Source of the DNA: Neisseria bergeri
Lineage (GTDB): Bacteria > Pseudomonadota > Gammaproteobacteria > Burkholderiales > Neisseriaceae
Assembly (NCBI GenBank): GCA_003044455.1
Contig: POWY01000001.1
Coordinates: forward strand, 248,001 to 312,000
Direction of reading: 5' to 3'
DNA length: 64,000 bases
Below are positions 30,882-42,732 of the stretch, piece by piece. Positions within the stretch are counted from its first letter, which is position 1. Each line of letters starts with the position of its first letter. The notes below the pieces were generated by a model, which made no database searches, was not told the origin of the DNA, and saw only the letters and a list, made by a program, of their open reading frames with translations. A program made the position numbers and the translations under genes.

Positions 30882-32654
30882 TCAATTTTGTTTTGCGGTC
30901 AGCAGCGACAGCAAAAGTTTTTTCTCGCTTTCATTTAAGCCGGATTGCAGGCTTTTTTGTTTCAATGCTTCGATTTGGCTGTATTTTAACTCATTGAGCA
31001 GTTTTTTCATGCCGATTTGGAAATTCTCGCAATCTTCTTCACTGCTGCTGTTCATTTCTTCCGACTGGTGCGTTGAATGGAAGATTCGGTTTATCGTTTC
31101 TTCGTAAGGCGAGCCGCGCATATACTCTAAAACCTGAGCGGTTTCGGGTACGGCGGCATGGCTTTTAATCGATTCGGCAAGGTTGGCAAGGCAGGCGAAA
31201 TCACCGTCCAACGCCAGATAATCAGGCAGGTCTATATATGCAGCCCAATCCGGATTTATCAAGAGGCTGCGGATTTGCCGCTGTACCAGCGTCAGCATGA
31301 CGGGCTGTTTGACGGAAATTGGAGGCAGTTTGTAGCTTTTTTGTTTGACGTGCCGCTTCGGCGCTTCCTGTCCCAGCAGTCGGGCGAGATTGTCGGGGTC
31401 GATGCCGACCAGCTCGCTAAGCCGTTGTTTTAACAAATAAGCCAATGCCGGAGCGGTAATCTGCGCCAAAAGTGGCGAACTGGTTTTCACCAATTCCGCC
31501 TTGCCTTCCTGCGTATTGAGATTAATGCCGTCTGAAAGATGTTCCCAGAAATACTCCGACAAAGGCTTGCTTTGATTCAGAAGCGCGTCTTCAAATTGCG
31601 CTTTTCCGTAGGCGCGGATGTAGCTGTCGGGGTCGTGTTCCTCGGGCAGGAACAAAAAATGCAGCGATTTGTCGTCCTTCAACTGCGGCAACGCGTTTTC
31701 CAGCGCGCGCCAAGCCGCTTTTCGCCCCGCGCTGTCGCCGTCGAAACAGAAATAAATACTGTCTGCCTGACGCATTAGGATTTTGACGTGTTCCGCCGTC
31801 GTTGCCGTGCCTAAGGCCGCCACACCGTAGCCCACGCCGAACTGTGCCAGCGCGACCACGTCCATATAGCCTTCGACCACTAAAATCCGTCCTGCCTCTT
31901 TTACAGCAGCACGCCCCTCATACAAGCCGTAAAGGTTTTTCCCTTTGTCAAACAAAGGTGTATCGGGAGAGTTTAGATATTTGGGTTTGGAGTCGTCCAG
32001 CACCCTGCCGCCGAAACCGATGACCTGCCCGCGCGGATTGCGGATGGGGAACATAATCCGATGGCGGAAGCGGTCGTAATGCCGCCCCTCATTGTCAATC
32101 ACCATCCCCGTATCCACTAACGCAGTATTCGGGTACGGTTGGAACACTTGCGCCAAAGGCTGCCAACCGTCGGGCGCGTAGCCCAACCCATAATGCGCGA
32201 TGACTTCCGCGCTCAAGCCGCGCTTGTCCAAATAAGCCTTCGCCGCCGGATTGAATTTTAGCTGTTGCGCATAAAAATCAGCCGCCGCAGCCGTCGTTTC
32301 CTCCAGCGTCTGCTGTTTTTTCTTACGTTCGGCACGGACTTCGGGATTATCGTTCTGCCCGCGCACTTTAGGCACAACCATGCCCACACGGTCGGCAAGA
32401 AACTGCACCGCCTCCGGAAACGACAGCCCCTGATGTTCCATCACAAAACCAATCGCCGAACCATGCGCCCCGCAACTGAAACAATGGTAAAACTGCTTGG
32501 TCGGACTGACCGAAAACGACGGTGTTTTTTCCTTGTGGAACGGGCAACACGCCATATAGTTCGCCCCACCTTTTTTCAGCGGGACCTGTTCGTCGATGAT
32601 GTCGACAATATCGGTTTTGGCCAGAAGTTCGTCAATGAAGTCGGATGGAATCAT
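30882..32654 (-). CDS. dnaG: DNA primase DnaG
   Basis: This 590-residue primase makes RNA primers at the replication fork. The CHC2 zinc domain is at the N-terminus (CPFHKEKTPSFSVSPTKQFY, HCFSCG). The TOPRIM catalytic core lies from about 255 (ILVVEGYMDVVALAQFG ... FCFDGDSAGRKAAWRAL). The C-terminal helicase-binding domain has diverged as usual. The frame begins MIPSDFIDELLAKTDIVDII. It lies upstream of rpoD on the same strand, consistent with partial co-transcription. Confidence 0.97.
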   Translation of the reverse strand: MIPSDFIDELLAKTDIVDIIDEQVPLKKGGANYMACCPFHKEKTPSFSVSPTKQFYHCFSCGAHGSAIGFVMEHQGLSFPEAVQFLADRVGMVVPKVRGQNDNPEVRAERKKKQQTLEETTAAAADFYAQQLKFNPAAKAYLDKRGLSAEVIAHYGLGYAPDGWQPLAQVFQPYPNTALVDTGMVIDNEGRHYDRFRHRIMFPIRNPRGQVIGFGGRVLDDSKPKYLNSPDTPLFDKGKNLYGLYEGRAAVKEAGRILVVEGYMDVVALAQFGVGYGVAALGTATTAEHVKILMRQADSIYFCFDGDSAGRKAAWRALENALPQLKDDKSLHFLFLPEEHDPDSYIRAYGKAQFEDALLNQSKPLSEYFWEHLSDGINLNTQEGKAELVKTSSPLLAQITAPALAYLLKQRLSELVGIDPDNLARLLGQEAPKRHVKQKSYKLPPISVKQPVMLTLVQRQIRSLLINPDWAAYIDLPDYLALDGDFACLANLAESIKSHAAVPETAQVLEYMRGSPYEETINRIFHSTHQSEEMNSSSEEDCENFQIGMKKLLNELKYSQIEALKQKSLQSGLNESEKKLLLSLLTAKQN

Positions 32655-32742
32655 AGTTTGGCGGGGCGGATGCCTGTTTTTAGTTTGGACGGTATCAAAT
32701 CGGGAGTTTTCGGATTGTCGGTTGGATACGGTGATTCAGGCA

Positions 32743-32786
32743 AAATGCCGTCTGAAGCCGGAAACCGGATGTTCAGACGGCATTTG
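32743..32786 (-). terminator. DUS inverted-repeat terminator after secA
   Basis: ATGCCGTCTGAA (32745-32756) and its reverse complement (32772-32783) form a stem. On the minus strand it ends in TTTT, just beyond the secA stop. Confidence 0.85.
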
Positions 32787-32797
32787 CGTTCAAACGC

Positions 32798-35548
32798 TTA
32801 AGCCAATTTGCCGTGGCATTGTTTGTATTTCAAACCGCTGCCGCAGGGGCAGGGGTCGTTGCGGTGGACGATTTGCCCCCGCGCTTCCAAGGCTTCGGGG
32901 CTGAAATCTGTCCCATCGGGATTAAAGGCTTCGGTAACCAGATCGGTTTGCGATTGACCCAAAAGTTCTTCCATATCGGGTGATTCGGAATGGATGGACT
33001 GGATGTTGCCGACAGGTTGCTCTTCAACCGCCGCGACAGGGTTTTGTTCGATTTGAACCGAAGTAAGCAGGGAGGCAATATGGAATTTGATGCCGTTCCA
33101 CAGGTCTTGGAACATGGTAAAGGCTTCGCGTTTGTATTCCTGCTTCGGATTTTTCTGGGCATAGCTGCGCAGGTGTATGCCTTGGCGCAGGTAGTCCATA
33201 GCGGCGAGGTGTTCGCGCCATTGGTTGTCGATGACCTGCAACATCACGTTGCGCTCAAAATCAGCCATTGCCTGCTTGCCGACCAGTTCGGTTTTGGCGG
33301 CATATTCGTTTTCGATGCGTTCGATCAGGCGCTCTTTGATGTCTTGACCGTCAATTGTATTGTCTGCTTTCAGCCAGGACTGAATGTCTTCGTGCAGTCT
33401 GAATTCGGCAGCCAGACGGTTTTCCAGAGTCGGAATGTCCCATTGTTCTTCCATGCTGTCCGGCGGCATATATATGTCTACAAGTCCGCCGATGACATCA
33501 AAACGGATTTCCTTCATCAGGTCGCTGATGTCTTTGCTGGTTAAAATTTCGTTGCGTTGGCTGTAAATGACTTTGCGCTGTTCGTTGGCGACGTCGTCGT
33601 ATTCCAAAACCTGTTTGCGCATATCGAAGTTTCTGCCTTCGACTTTGCGTTGCGCGCCTTCGATTTGGCGTGTCAGCAGGTTGTGCTCGATGGCGACGCC
33701 GCGTTCGGGTGCAAGGCGGTTGAGGATGGCGGCGGCGCGGTCGAGTGCGAAGAGGCGCAGCAATGGGTCTTCAAAGGAGAGGTAGAAACGGCTGGATCCG
33801 GGGTCGCCCTGACGGCCGGAGCGTCCGCGCAATTGGTTGTCGATACGGCGGCTTTCGTGGCGTTCTGTGCCGATGATGTGCAAACCGCCTGCTTCCATAA
33901 CCTTGTCGTGTTCTGCCTGCCAGCCGTTTTCGAGTGCGGTGATTTGTGCCTGTTTCTCTTCGTCGCTCAAGGTTTCGTCGGCGCGGATGGCATCGGTTTG
34001 GTGCTTCAGGTTGCCGCCCAATACGATGTCCGTACCGCGTCCCGCCATATTGGTGGCAACGGTAATCGCGCCGACTTTGCCGGCTTGGGCGACAATCAGG
34101 GCTTCACGTTCGTGTTCTTTGGCGTTGAGGACGTTGTGCGGCAGTCCGGCTTTTTGCAGAAGGTGGGAGACCAGTTCGGAGTTTTCGATGCTGGTCGTGC
34201 CGACGAGGACGGGCTGCCCGCGTTTGTGGCATTCCTCGATGTCTTTGACGACGGCTTCGAATTTTTCTTCGGCGGAACGGAAAATCTGGTCGTTGAAGTC
34301 TTTGCGCTGTACGGGGCGGTTGGTCGGGATAATGACGGTTTCGAGGTTGTAGATGCTTTGGAACTCGAAAGCCTCGGTATCTGCCGTACCAGTCATACCG
34401 GAGAGCTTGGTGTACAGGCGGAAATAGTTTTGGAAGGTAATAGATGCAAGCGTTTGGTTTTCGCGTTTGATTTCCACGCCTTCTTTGGCTTCCACGGCTT
34501 GATGCAGGCCTTCGGACCAGCGGCGGCCGGACATCAGACGGCCTGTAAATTCGTCAACGATGACGATTTCGCCGTCTTGGATAACGTAATGTTGGTCTTT
34601 GTGGAACAGCGAGTGCGCGCGCAGGGCAGCCATAAGGTGGTGCATCAGGGAGATATTTGCCGCCGAGTACAGTGAGTCGTTTTCTGCCAGCAGCCCCATT
34701 TGGGTCAGGATTTGTTCGGCGTGTTCGTGACCTGCTTCGCTCAGGATGACCTGATGTGCCTTTTCGTCGACCCAATAGTCGCCTTCTCCTTCTTCTGTCT
34801 CTTGACGGACGAGGTGGGGCGGAACGGTATTCATGATTTGGTAGAGCTGGATGTTGTCGTCCGCCTGGCCGGAAATAATCAGCGGAGTACGCGCTTCGTC
34901 AATTAAGATGGAGTCCACTTCGTCAACGACGGCGAAATTCAATTCGCGCTGCACTTTGTCGTATTGGTCGGTAACCATATTGTCGCGCAGGTAGTCGAAG
35001 CCGAATTCATTATTTGTGCCGTAGGTGATATCGGCGGCATAGGCGTTTTGACGGTCGAACGGCTGCATGTCTGAAATAATCACGCCCACGGTAAGACCGA
35101 GGAAATTATAGAGGGGCTCCATGATGCCCGCATCGCGTGAGGCAAGGTAGTCGTTGACGGTTACGACGTGTACGCCTTTGCCGGCAAGTGCGTTGAGATA
35201 AACGGCAAGGGTGGCGACCAAGGTTTTACCTTCGCCGGTACGCATTTCGGCGATTTTACCGTTGTGCAGCACCATGCCACCGATCAGTTGCACGTCGAAG
35301 TGGCGCATGCCGAGCACACGGCGGGATGCTTCGCGGCAGACGGCGAAGGCTTCGACCAAGATGTCGTCCAGAGTCTGTCCGTCGGCCAGGCGTTGTTTGA
35401 ATTCGGCTGTTTTGGCCTGTAAATCCGCATCGCTCAAGGCTTTCATTTGTTCTTCGAGTGCGTTGATTTTGACAACGGATTTGCGGTATTGTTTGAGCAG
35501 CCTATCGTTGCGGCTGCCGAAGATTTTCTTGGCAATGTTTGTCAGCAT
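32798..35548 (-). CDS. secA: Preprotein translocase ATPase SecA
   Basis: This 916-residue motor drives Sec-dependent export. Walker A ([14 protein letters not shown]) is near residue 100, and the DEAD motif is in [20 protein letters not shown] near 205-224. The second nucleotide-binding domain includes [10 protein letters not shown] near 510, followed by helical scaffold and wing domains. The C-terminal zinc/SecB-binding tail is [20 protein letters not shown] precedes ATG 35548. It is transcribed away from the DUF721 gene at 35680. Confidence 0.98.
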   Translation of the reverse strand: MLTNIAKKIFGSRNDRLLKQYRKSVVKINALEEQMKALSDADLQAKTAEFKQRLADGQTLDDILVEAFAVCREASRRVLGMRHFDVQLIGGMVLHNGKIAEMRTGEGKTLVATLAVYLNALAGKGVHVVTVNDYLASRDAGIMEPLYNFLGLTVGVIISDMQPFDRQNAYAADITYGTNNEFGFDYLRDNMVTDQYDKVQRELNFAVVDEVDSILIDEARTPLIISGQADDNIQLYQIMNTVPPHLVRQETEEGEGDYWVDEKAHQVILSEAGHEHAEQILTQMGLLAENDSLYSAANISLMHHLMAALRAHSLFHKDQHYVIQDGEIVIVDEFTGRLMSGRRWSEGLHQAVEAKEGVEIKRENQTLASITFQNYFRLYTKLSGMTGTADTEAFEFQSIYNLETVIIPTNRPVQRKDFNDQIFRSAEEKFEAVVKDIEECHKRGQPVLVGTTSIENSELVSHLLQKAGLPHNVLNAKEHEREALIVAQAGKVGAITVATNMAGRGTDIVLGGNLKHQTDAIRADETLSDEEKQAQITALENGWQAEHDKVMEAGGLHIIGTERHESRRIDNQLRGRSGRQGDPGSSRFYLSFEDPLLRLFALDRAAAILNRLAPERGVAIEHNLLTRQIEGAQRKVEGRNFDMRKQVLEYDDVANEQRKVIYSQRNEILTSKDISDLMKEIRFDVIGGLVDIYMPPDSMEEQWDIPTLENRLAAEFRLHEDIQSWLKADNTIDGQDIKERLIERIENEYAAKTELVGKQAMADFERNVMLQVIDNQWREHLAAMDYLRQGIHLRSYAQKNPKQEYKREAFTMFQDLWNGIKFHIASLLTSVQIEQNPVAAVEEQPVGNIQSIHSESPDMEELLGQSQTDLVTEAFNPDGTDFSPEALEARGQIVHRNDPCPCGSGLKYKQCHGKLA

Positions 35549-35679
35549 GAATAATTCCTGCGCCTGATATAATAGTGGGGCGAAAACGCGATTTTAGCAC
35601 AAGCGTTTGTGCAAAGTGCTAATGCCGTCTGAAATAAAGGCGCGTTTGCGGTATTTCAATCTTTTTGGGTGTATGTTTT

Positions 35680-36102
35680 ATGAATTTGGAACAGTTGGGC
35701 AGGCGGGACGCGCTGCTTTCCGGACTTTTGAAACAGGCGGGACAGTGGCGGCGGTTGGATGCCGCCGTGAAAAAACTGCTGCCCGCCAACCTGCACCCTC
35801 ATTTTCAGACGGCATGTATCGAAGACGGCAGGCTTGTCCTTTTGGCGGCAAACAATATGGCGGCATCGCGTTTGAAAATGATTGCACCGTCGGTATTGCC
35901 GCAGTTGGCAGGGCTTGACGCTTCGATACGGTCTGTTTCGGTCAGGCTGGTCCCGAAACCGGAAAAACCGCAGAAAACCAATACCCTGCATTTGAGTAAG
36001 GCTGCGCTGGAGAGTTTCGATTCGGCGGCGGCAAAGTTGGAAAAACGGCATCCCGAATTGGCGGCAGTGCTGGCGGAGCTGGTCAGGAAGCACGGGGCAT
36101 AA
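35680..36102 (+). CDS. DUF721 (DciA-like) protein
   Basis: This 140-residue protein starts MNLEQLGRRDALLSGLLKQA. The middle (LHPHFQTACIEDGRLVLLAA, ASRLKMIAPSVLPQLAG) matches DUF721, the family of DciA, which helps load the replicative helicase in bacteria lacking DnaC. The C-terminal tail (ALESFDSAAAKLEKRHPELA) is helical. It is divergent from secA, a common neighbourhood for DUF721 genes. The ribosome binding site is weak. The DciA role is an inference from the family. Confidence 0.75.
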   Translation: MNLEQLGRRDALLSGLLKQAGQWRRLDAAVKKLLPANLHPHFQTACIEDGRLVLLAANNMAASRLKMIAPSVLPQLAGLDASIRSVSVRLVPKPEKPQKTNTLHLSKAALESFDSAAAKLEKRHPELAAVLAELVRKHGA

Positions 36103-36121
36103 GGCGGCCGGCAGGGATGTT

Positions 36122-36143
36122 GTAAATATCCGTTAATATTTAC
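36122..36143. promoter_or_regulatory. Perfect AT-rich inverted repeat upstream of laz
   Basis: GTAAATAT (36122-36129) and ATATTTAC (36136-36143) are exact inverted copies with a six-base spacer, the form of a dimeric regulator's operator. It lies between the DUF721 stop and laz, about 240 bases upstream of the laz start. The regulator is unknown. Confidence 0.4.
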
Positions 36144-36383
36144 GCGGCGGGGGACGGCTTCCCTAATACTAAAGAAATAGGTTCGGGGTAAAATTGCCCT
36201 TTCTTGGGTAAACGATTGTAAACTTGCAAACAGGCTTTGATTTCAAATGAAATTTGTAGCAAAATGCCGCCCCGAAACATCTGTTTGTGCAACGCAGCGG
36301 AATCTTTTTCAAGGTTTTGTTAATGGCGGTTGTACTTTGATTTCCGTAAAACCGAATATTATTTTATCGATTGGAGATTTACC

Positions 36384-36965
36384 ATGAAAGCTTATCTGGC
36401 CTTGATTTCTGCCGCCGTTATCGGTTTGGCTGCCTGCTCTCAAGAACCTGCCGCGCCTGCTGCCGAGGCAACTCCTGCTGCTGAAGCACCCGCTTCCGAA
36501 GCACCCGCTTCCGAAGCTGCTCCTGCAGATGCTGCTCCTGCAGATGCTGCTCCTGCAGATGCTGCCGAAGCCCCTGCTGCCGGTAACTGTGCGGCAACTG
36601 TCGAATCCAACGACAATATGCAGTTCAACACCAAAGACATCCAAGTCAGCAAAGCATGTAAAGAGTTCACCATCACTCTGAAACATACCGGTACGCAACC
36701 CAAAGCCAGCATGGGTCACAACCTCGTGATTGCCAAAGCTGAAGACATGGACGGCGTATTTAAAGACGGCGTAGGTGCTGCCGATACCGATTATGTTAAA
36801 CCTGACGATGCACGCGTTATTGCCCACACCAAACTGATCGGCGGCGGCGAAGAGTCTTCCCTGACTTTGGATCCTGCCAAATTGGCTGACGGCGACTACA
36901 AATTTGCCTGCACCTTCCCGGGTCACGGTGCTTTGATGAACGGTAAAGTTACTTTGGTTGACTAA
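36384..36965 (+). CDS. laz: Azurin-like H.8 lipoprotein Laz
   Basis: This 193-residue outer-membrane copper lipoprotein starts [18 protein letters not shown], the lipobox cysteine being at about 18. The H.8 segment of Ala/Glu/Pro/Ser repeats ([15 protein letters not shown]) spans about 20-65, followed by an azurin domain. Copper ligands are visible: His in SMGHNLVI, then Cys, His and Met in [14 protein letters not shown]. Azurins carry electrons, and Laz is linked to copper and peroxide resistance. GGAG precedes the ATG, and a terminator follows at 36988. Confidence 0.95.
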   Translation: MKAYLALISAAVIGLAACSQEPAAPAAEATPAAEAPASEAPASEAAPADAAPADAAPADAAEAPAAGNCAATVESNDNMQFNTKDIQVSKACKEFTITLKHTGTQPKASMGHNLVIAKAEDMDGVFKDGVGAADTDYVKPDDARVIAHTKLIGGGEESSLTLDPAKLADGDYKFACTFPGHGALMNGKVTLVD

Positions 36966-36987
36966 TCCGTCTAAAGCTTGAAAACAG

Positions 36988-37016
36988 ACAGCCTGCCTTG
37001 CGCAGGCTGTTTTGTT
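36988..37016 (+). terminator. Intrinsic terminator after laz
   Basis: ACAGCCTGC and GCAGGCTGT form a nine-base stem with a five-base loop, followed by TTTGTT. Confidence 0.9.
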
Positions 37017-37057
37017 ATAATTTGGAAACGTTAATTTAAGAATAAAACCTAAAAACC

Positions 37058-37567
37058 ATGAATCCGTTTGAAACCAAAAGCGTTACCTTTGCCGAACCGA
37101 TTGAAATGCTGTATGCCTGCCACGGCAAAGTGCGCCGTTTCTGCGGACAAGTTGCCATGCTGTCGGACTATATCGCCGAAAACGGCTGCAATCAGATTGT
37201 TTTGCAAACCATCCGCCAAATCGCCCAGTATTTCAACGTTGCCGCGCCGCTGCACCATGAAGACGAGGAAGAAAACTTTTTCCCGCTCCTGCTGCAATAC
37301 GCGCCGCAAGCCCAAGAAAGCGTGGATGAGCTTTTGCGCCAACATGTGAGCCTACATGGCAACTGGGACGCCGTGGCTGCCGAATTTGCCAAACTCGAAG
37401 CAGACAACGTCTATATCCCTGATGCGGAAGCGTTCAAACGCTTTGTGGCGGGATATGATGTTCATTTGGCGATTGAAGAACCCTTGTTCGACATGGGCAA
37501 GATGTTTATCCCCAAAGAGAAACTGACCGAAATCGGCGAAATCATGGCGGCGCGCAGGCGCAGATAA
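37058..37567 (+). CDS. Hemerythrin-domain protein
   Basis: This 169-residue four-helix protein has candidate di-iron ligands: His in [10 protein letters not shown] near 21, the cluster [15 protein letters not shown] near 62-76, HVSLHGNWD near 95-103, and YDVHLAIEE near 136-144. That is the His/Glu pattern of HHE hemerythrin domains, which bind oxygen or NO or help repair iron centres. In Neisseria, next to the copper protein Laz, a role in oxidative or nitrosative stress is plausible but inferred. Confidence 0.82.
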   Translation: MNPFETKSVTFAEPIEMLYACHGKVRRFCGQVAMLSDYIAENGCNQIVLQTIRQIAQYFNVAAPLHHEDEEENFFPLLLQYAPQAQESVDELLRQHVSLHGNWDAVAAEFAKLEADNVYIPDAEAFKRFVAGYDVHLAIEEPLFDMGKMFIPKEKLTEIGEIMAARRRR

Positions 37568-37685
37568 GGTCATTTACAGATTACCGTTTCTTCAAACAAA
37601 GGTCGTCTTAAAACTTGAAAACAGAGTTTCAGGCGACCCCAGTATCCCCGTAACACAACCACGTCGTCTGAAAAGGAAGCCAACC

Positions 37686-38306
37686 ATGCTGACCCCGAAA
37701 AGCTGCGATTTGTTCAATATCCCGTTTTTCCAGTTTGCCCAGCTCAAGAAATACCAGCCCGAAAGCATTCCGCAAATCAAAGCCGATTACAAGGAAAACT
37801 GGCAGATATGGCAGCAGTTGATTCAGCAGGTTGCCGCCGAATTGGGCGAACCTTTCGCCCCGCCGCATATCGAACGCTGGTGCAACGGCTGGCAGGTGCG
37901 CGCCCATTTCTTTGCCTATTTCAAATACGCCCAATACAAGAACTCTGCTGCCATCCTGTCGATACTACTTAACCGCCGCCGTCTGAGCGTCAGCTTGGAT
38001 TGGCACTGCTACAAAGCCGACGTGTCGCCGATTGCGCTGCCGGAATACAACCGCTGGCTGGATGATTTCGATACCGACAAATACGCCGCATTCGATATGT
38101 GGCACGGTGCGGAAAGCGAATACGACGACTACCGCACCGTCGCGCAGCAAAATGAATCCGACCGAAGGTTGCAAAACGACGAAGATTTCTTCTGCATCGG
38201 CAAACACATCGAGCGCGACGATTTGGGCAGGCAGGATGTCGTGAAATGGATAGCGGAAACAGTGGAAGATTTGCTGCCGCTTTACGAAGCGTGTCATGGT
38301 GCTTGA
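37686..38306 (+). CDS. Conserved hypothetical protein (HI_0552 family-like)
   Basis: This 206-residue soluble protein begins MLTPKSCDLFNIPFFQFAQL and contains HIERWCNGWQVRAHFFAYFK near 58-77 and LSVSLDWHCYKADVSP. It resembles the uncharacterised HI_0552 family of Pasteurellaceae and Neisseria. It has no signal peptide. AAAAGGAAG precedes the ATG. An inverted DUS pair ends it. No function is known to me. Confidence 0.6.
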   Translation: MLTPKSCDLFNIPFFQFAQLKKYQPESIPQIKADYKENWQIWQQLIQQVAAELGEPFAPPHIERWCNGWQVRAHFFAYFKYAQYKNSAAILSILLNRRRLSVSLDWHCYKADVSPIALPEYNRWLDDFDTDKYAAFDMWHGAESEYDDYRTVAQQNESDRRLQNDEDFFCIGKHIERDDLGRQDVVKWIAETVEDLLPLYEACHGA

Positions 38307-39802
<1,496 letters not shown>

Positions 39803-39856
39803 TCGCTTTGCATTAACTGCCTTATTTCGAACGTACGTCAAACTTAAATTTGCAAT

Positions 39857-40103
39857 GCCGTCTGAAAAGAAGATGGGCTGTCGGATACGGATATCCGACC
39901 ATTTGATTAGACCTAACGTGGGTTTGAGATAACGCATTGATTTTTATGTAGGACGATTTATTTAAACGGCAATCCATTCCCTCTCCCGTGGGAGAGGGTT
40001 GGGGAGAGGGCATCGGGGCGGCAACGGAAATATTGTCTGTATCTGCCACGTTTTACCCTCCCCCACAGGGGAGGGAGCCAAGTTGCAGGCACGCCGACGG
40101 AAT
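39857..40103. repeat. Long intergenic repeat, copy 2
   Basis: It nearly matches copy 1 (39543-39802), with a short deletion around the second CCCTC-rich palindrome and scattered substitutions. It begins with a full AT-DUS at 39855-39866. The tandem arrangement fits duplication between dapE and the AraC gene. Confidence 0.85.
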
Positions 40104-40180
40104 ATGGTTGAAACCCGGCCATTCGGGGTAGTGGGATTTTGGTTTATTGTTGGGAAGTAACCCTTTCCAAATCAGGGTAA

Positions 40181-40209
40181 ACAGGGCTGTGCCTTATGTG
40201 CAGCCCTGT
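40181..40209. repeat. Hairpin upstream of the AraC-type gene
   Basis: ACAGGGCTG and CAGCCCTGT are exact inverted copies with an 11-base loop. No T-run follows. It is in the leader of the regulator gene, so it may affect its expression. Confidence 0.45.
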
Positions 40210-40235
40210 GTGTTGAAACATTGAGGAATATAACC

Positions 40236-41084
40236 GTGCCGTCAAATTACTTTCATACGCGTGAACGATTGGGTGCTTTAGGCGGCATCGTGCAACATCA
40301 TACCGCCTTGTACCGCAGCGTGGCGGTACATGAACCAACCGTGGTTATCGTGCGGCGCGGATGCAAGAAGCTGCGGTGGGCGGGGCGCGAATTGGGGATT
40401 GCGGCGGGTGAGGCGGTTGCCTTGGCAGGCGGGCAGACGTTTGACGTCATCAATATTCCCGATTCAGACGGCCTCTATCAGGCGCAATGGATTGCTTTCG
40501 AACAGGAAGCCATAGAAAGGTTTGCCGCACAATACGGGACGGCGCAGGCAGTGTGCGATGCGGTGAAGCTGCCGCACCCCGGGCGGATGAACGCGGCGTT
40601 TGATTATGCGGCTGCGGTGCTGGCGGATGAAGAAGTGCCGCACAATGCGGCGGAGGCCGCGCTTTGCGGCGTGTTGGCGTGGTTGCAGCATGACGGCATC
40701 GGTTTTGCCGTGTACGAAGGCGTCAACCTGATGCGGCAAATCCGCAAACTGATTACCGCCGATATGGCTGCGGACTGGTCGTCGGCGATGTTGGCGCAGC
40801 GGCTTAATTGCAGCGAGGCCGCGTTGCGGCGGCGGTTGGCGCGGCAGGACACGAATTTCCGTACGCTGCTGACGGATGTACGCATGATGCGCGCGCTGAC
40901 GCTGTTGCAGGTTACGCAATGGCCGGTGGCGCAGATTGCCGACGCGGTCGGCTATGACTGTCCGTCCCGTTTCAGTGCGCGCTTCAAAGAGCGGTTCGGT
41001 TGCGTACCGTCAGCGGTCCGCTCGGAAGCGGGGCCGACGGCATATCGGCGCACGGGGCAGGTCAGCGTCGGTGTTCTACCGTGA
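40236..41084 (+). CDS. AraC-family transcriptional regulator
   Basis: This 282-residue regulator starts at GTG 40236, with TGAGGA nine bases upstream; a TTG at 40221 would add five residues. The N-terminal ligand or oligomerisation part (VAVHEPTVVIVRRGCKKLRW) precedes a C-terminal double helix-turn-helix from about 180 (SAMLAQRLNCSEAALRRRLA ... PVAQIADAVGYDCPSRFSAR, FKERFGCVPSAVR). The effector is unknown. Its last 23 bases overlap the convergent gene at 41062. Confidence 0.85.
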   Translation: MPSNYFHTRERLGALGGIVQHHTALYRSVAVHEPTVVIVRRGCKKLRWAGRELGIAAGEAVALAGGQTFDVINIPDSDGLYQAQWIAFEQEAIERFAAQYGTAQAVCDAVKLPHPGRMNAAFDYAAAVLADEEVPHNAAEAALCGVLAWLQHDGIGFAVYEGVNLMRQIRKLITADMAADWSSAMLAQRLNCSEAALRRRLARQDTNFRTLLTDVRMMRALTLLQVTQWPVAQIADAVGYDCPSRFSARFKERFGCVPSAVRSEAGPTAYRRTGQVSVGVLP

Positions 41085-41619
41085 ATTTCGCTTCTCCCAA
41101 GCTGTTTGCCTTAGTAAAGAAACCGACCAGCGCGGGTGTGGATTCAGCGGTGATGTTCGGCAGCTTGGCGACTTTCAGCGCGGTGAGCGTGAATTCGTAG
41201 CGGTGTTTCCTGCCTTCGGGGGGGCATGCGCCGCCGTAGCCCGGCGTGCCGAAGTCTGTGCGGGTTTGCAGCGCGCCTTTGGGCAGCCTGCCGCCTTGCG
41301 CGGTAATGCCTGCGGGCAGGCGGCGGACATCGGCGGGAATGTCGGCGACCACCCAATGCATCCAGCCCAGGCCGGTTGGCGCGTCTTTATCGTAAACGGT
41401 CAGGACGAAACTTTTTGTCCCTGCGGGCGGATTTTTCCACGACAGCGCGGGCGAAGCATTGCCGCCCGAACAGCCGAAACCGTAAGGCGCGCTCAAAAGC
41501 TGGTTTTGCGTGAAGCCGCCGTCTTCGGACGGGTTGTCGAATTGCAGCGTGAATGCGCCCTCGGCAAAGGCAGCGGTTGAAAAAGCCAGCAGTACGGCGG
41601 AGAGGATGCGGGTTTGCAT
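41062..41619 (-). CDS. Secreted YbhB/YbcL (PEBP-family) protein
   Basis: This 185-residue protein starts MQTRILSAVLLAFSTAAFAE, a classical signal peptide cleaved near residue 19-20. The mature part is a phosphatidylethanolamine-binding-protein fold: ASPALSWKNPPAGTKSFVLT, YDKDAPTGLGWMHWVVADIP, GTPGYGGACPPEGRKHRYEF. The biochemical role of bacterial members is unclear. A start 12 codons upstream (41655) would spoil the signal peptide. It is convergent with the AraC gene and overlaps its end. Confidence 0.88.
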   Translation of the reverse strand: MQTRILSAVLLAFSTAAFAEGAFTLQFDNPSEDGGFTQNQLLSAPYGFGCSGGNASPALSWKNPPAGTKSFVLTVYDKDAPTGLGWMHWVVADIPADVRRLPAGITAQGGRLPKGALQTRTDFGTPGYGGACPPEGRKHRYEFTLTALKVAKLPNITAESTPALVGFFTKANSLGEAKFTVEHRR

Positions 41620-41930
41620 AGATGATTCTTTTGCTTGATGAATAAGTGGATTCATTATAGGCTGTCAACGGCGGCAGGAATGTGCCGAAACGGTTGGATG
41701 ATGTGCCGAAATGCGCAAATGCAAAAATCCGTGGTTTCAGATGACCCTTCGCAGGTCGTCTGAAATCTTTAATTCCTTTCCCTGATGCTTTAGAAATATC
41801 GAATATTTAGGAATTGCCGCAACCTAACCCTCAAGATTTACGTCGTAGCCCGTTCCTGCATCAGCGTGCGGGAATGGCGAAAATTGGGGATTTTGCCGTC
41901 AAATCCATGATAGAGATACGGAGCAAACGA

Positions 41931-42683
41931 ATGATTACCCTGCCTTCCTTAAACAACCTGCCGTCAAAATGGGATGAAATCCGCCATTGGCTCGAAACCC
42001 AAGTTTTTGAGTGCGAAGTCATGCCGTATCCCAATCTGACGGAACACGAAGCCAAGCAGTTCGAGCAGGATTTTATCGACCGTATCGGTTGCGCGCCTGA
42101 AGAATATGTCCGCATCCGCCGAGCCATCCGCATGTTGGAAGCGAGTTATCCTGACAGCCCGAACGAATTAACTACTGCCGCCATTGCCACGCCTTTGGGC
42201 GAGATGTTGGCGGTGTTCGGCGGTAACGGCTTGTGTTTGCTGGAGTTTGTCGGGCAGAAACATATGGAGCAGGAAATTATTGCTGTCCAAAAAGCCTTGC
42301 GCGGACGGTTTGTGTTTCGGGAAGATGAGCGGACGCAACTTCTGCGGCAGGAATTGGACTTGTATTTCCAATGCCGTCTGAAAACCTTTGCCACGCACTT
42401 GGAAATGATTGGTACGGCGTTTCAAAAACAGGCGTGGGACACGCTTTTGGCGATTCCTTACGGCGAAACGCGCAGCTACAAGGAGCAGGCGCAGCGTTTG
42501 GGCAATCCCAAAGCCGTCCGCGCCGTTGCCGCTGCAAACGGGCAGAACAAGGTGTCTATCTTGATTCCCTGCCACCGCGTCATCGGCAGCGACGGCAAAC
42601 TGACCGGCTACGCGGGCGGGTTGAACCGCAAACAGTTTTTACTGGCTTTGGAACGCGGCGAAGTTCAGACGGCATTGTTTTGA
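41931..42683 (+). CDS. Methylated-DNA--protein cysteine methyltransferase (Ada/Ogt-type)
   Basis: This 250-residue DNA repair protein transfers O6-alkyl groups from guanine to its own cysteine. The active-site motif SILIPCHRVIGSDGKLTGYA lies near 205-224, preceded by the helix-turn-helix AIPYGETRSYKEQAQRLGNP. The N-terminal 70 residues (CAPEEYVRIRRAIRMLEAS) look like the AraC-type half of Ada without its zinc methyl-acceptor domain. ATG 41931 follows GGAG; further upstream ATGs lack a ribosome binding site. Confidence 0.9.
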   Translation: MITLPSLNNLPSKWDEIRHWLETQVFECEVMPYPNLTEHEAKQFEQDFIDRIGCAPEEYVRIRRAIRMLEASYPDSPNELTTAAIATPLGEMLAVFGGNGLCLLEFVGQKHMEQEIIAVQKALRGRFVFREDERTQLLRQELDLYFQCRLKTFATHLEMIGTAFQKQAWDTLLAIPYGETRSYKEQAQRLGNPKAVRAVAAANGQNKVSILIPCHRVIGSDGKLTGYAGGLNRKQFLLALERGEVQTALF

Positions 42684-42732
42684 CGGGCGCGGAGGACAAC
42701 GGGGCTTGAGGGGTTCAAGCCCCGTCCGCCTT

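Noticed and set aside
33557-34675. 372-codon plus-strand frame opposite secA
   Set aside because: Shadow of secA with no start signal and typical antisense composition.
36200-36260. FNR-like site upstream of laz
   Set aside because: TTGATTTCAAATGAA has only one plausible half-site; the second half does not fit the palindrome.
41656-41930. N-terminal extension of the methyltransferase from 41814
   Set aside because: The extra 39 residues include no family sequence and the upstream start lacks a ribosome binding site; ATG 41931 has GGAG.
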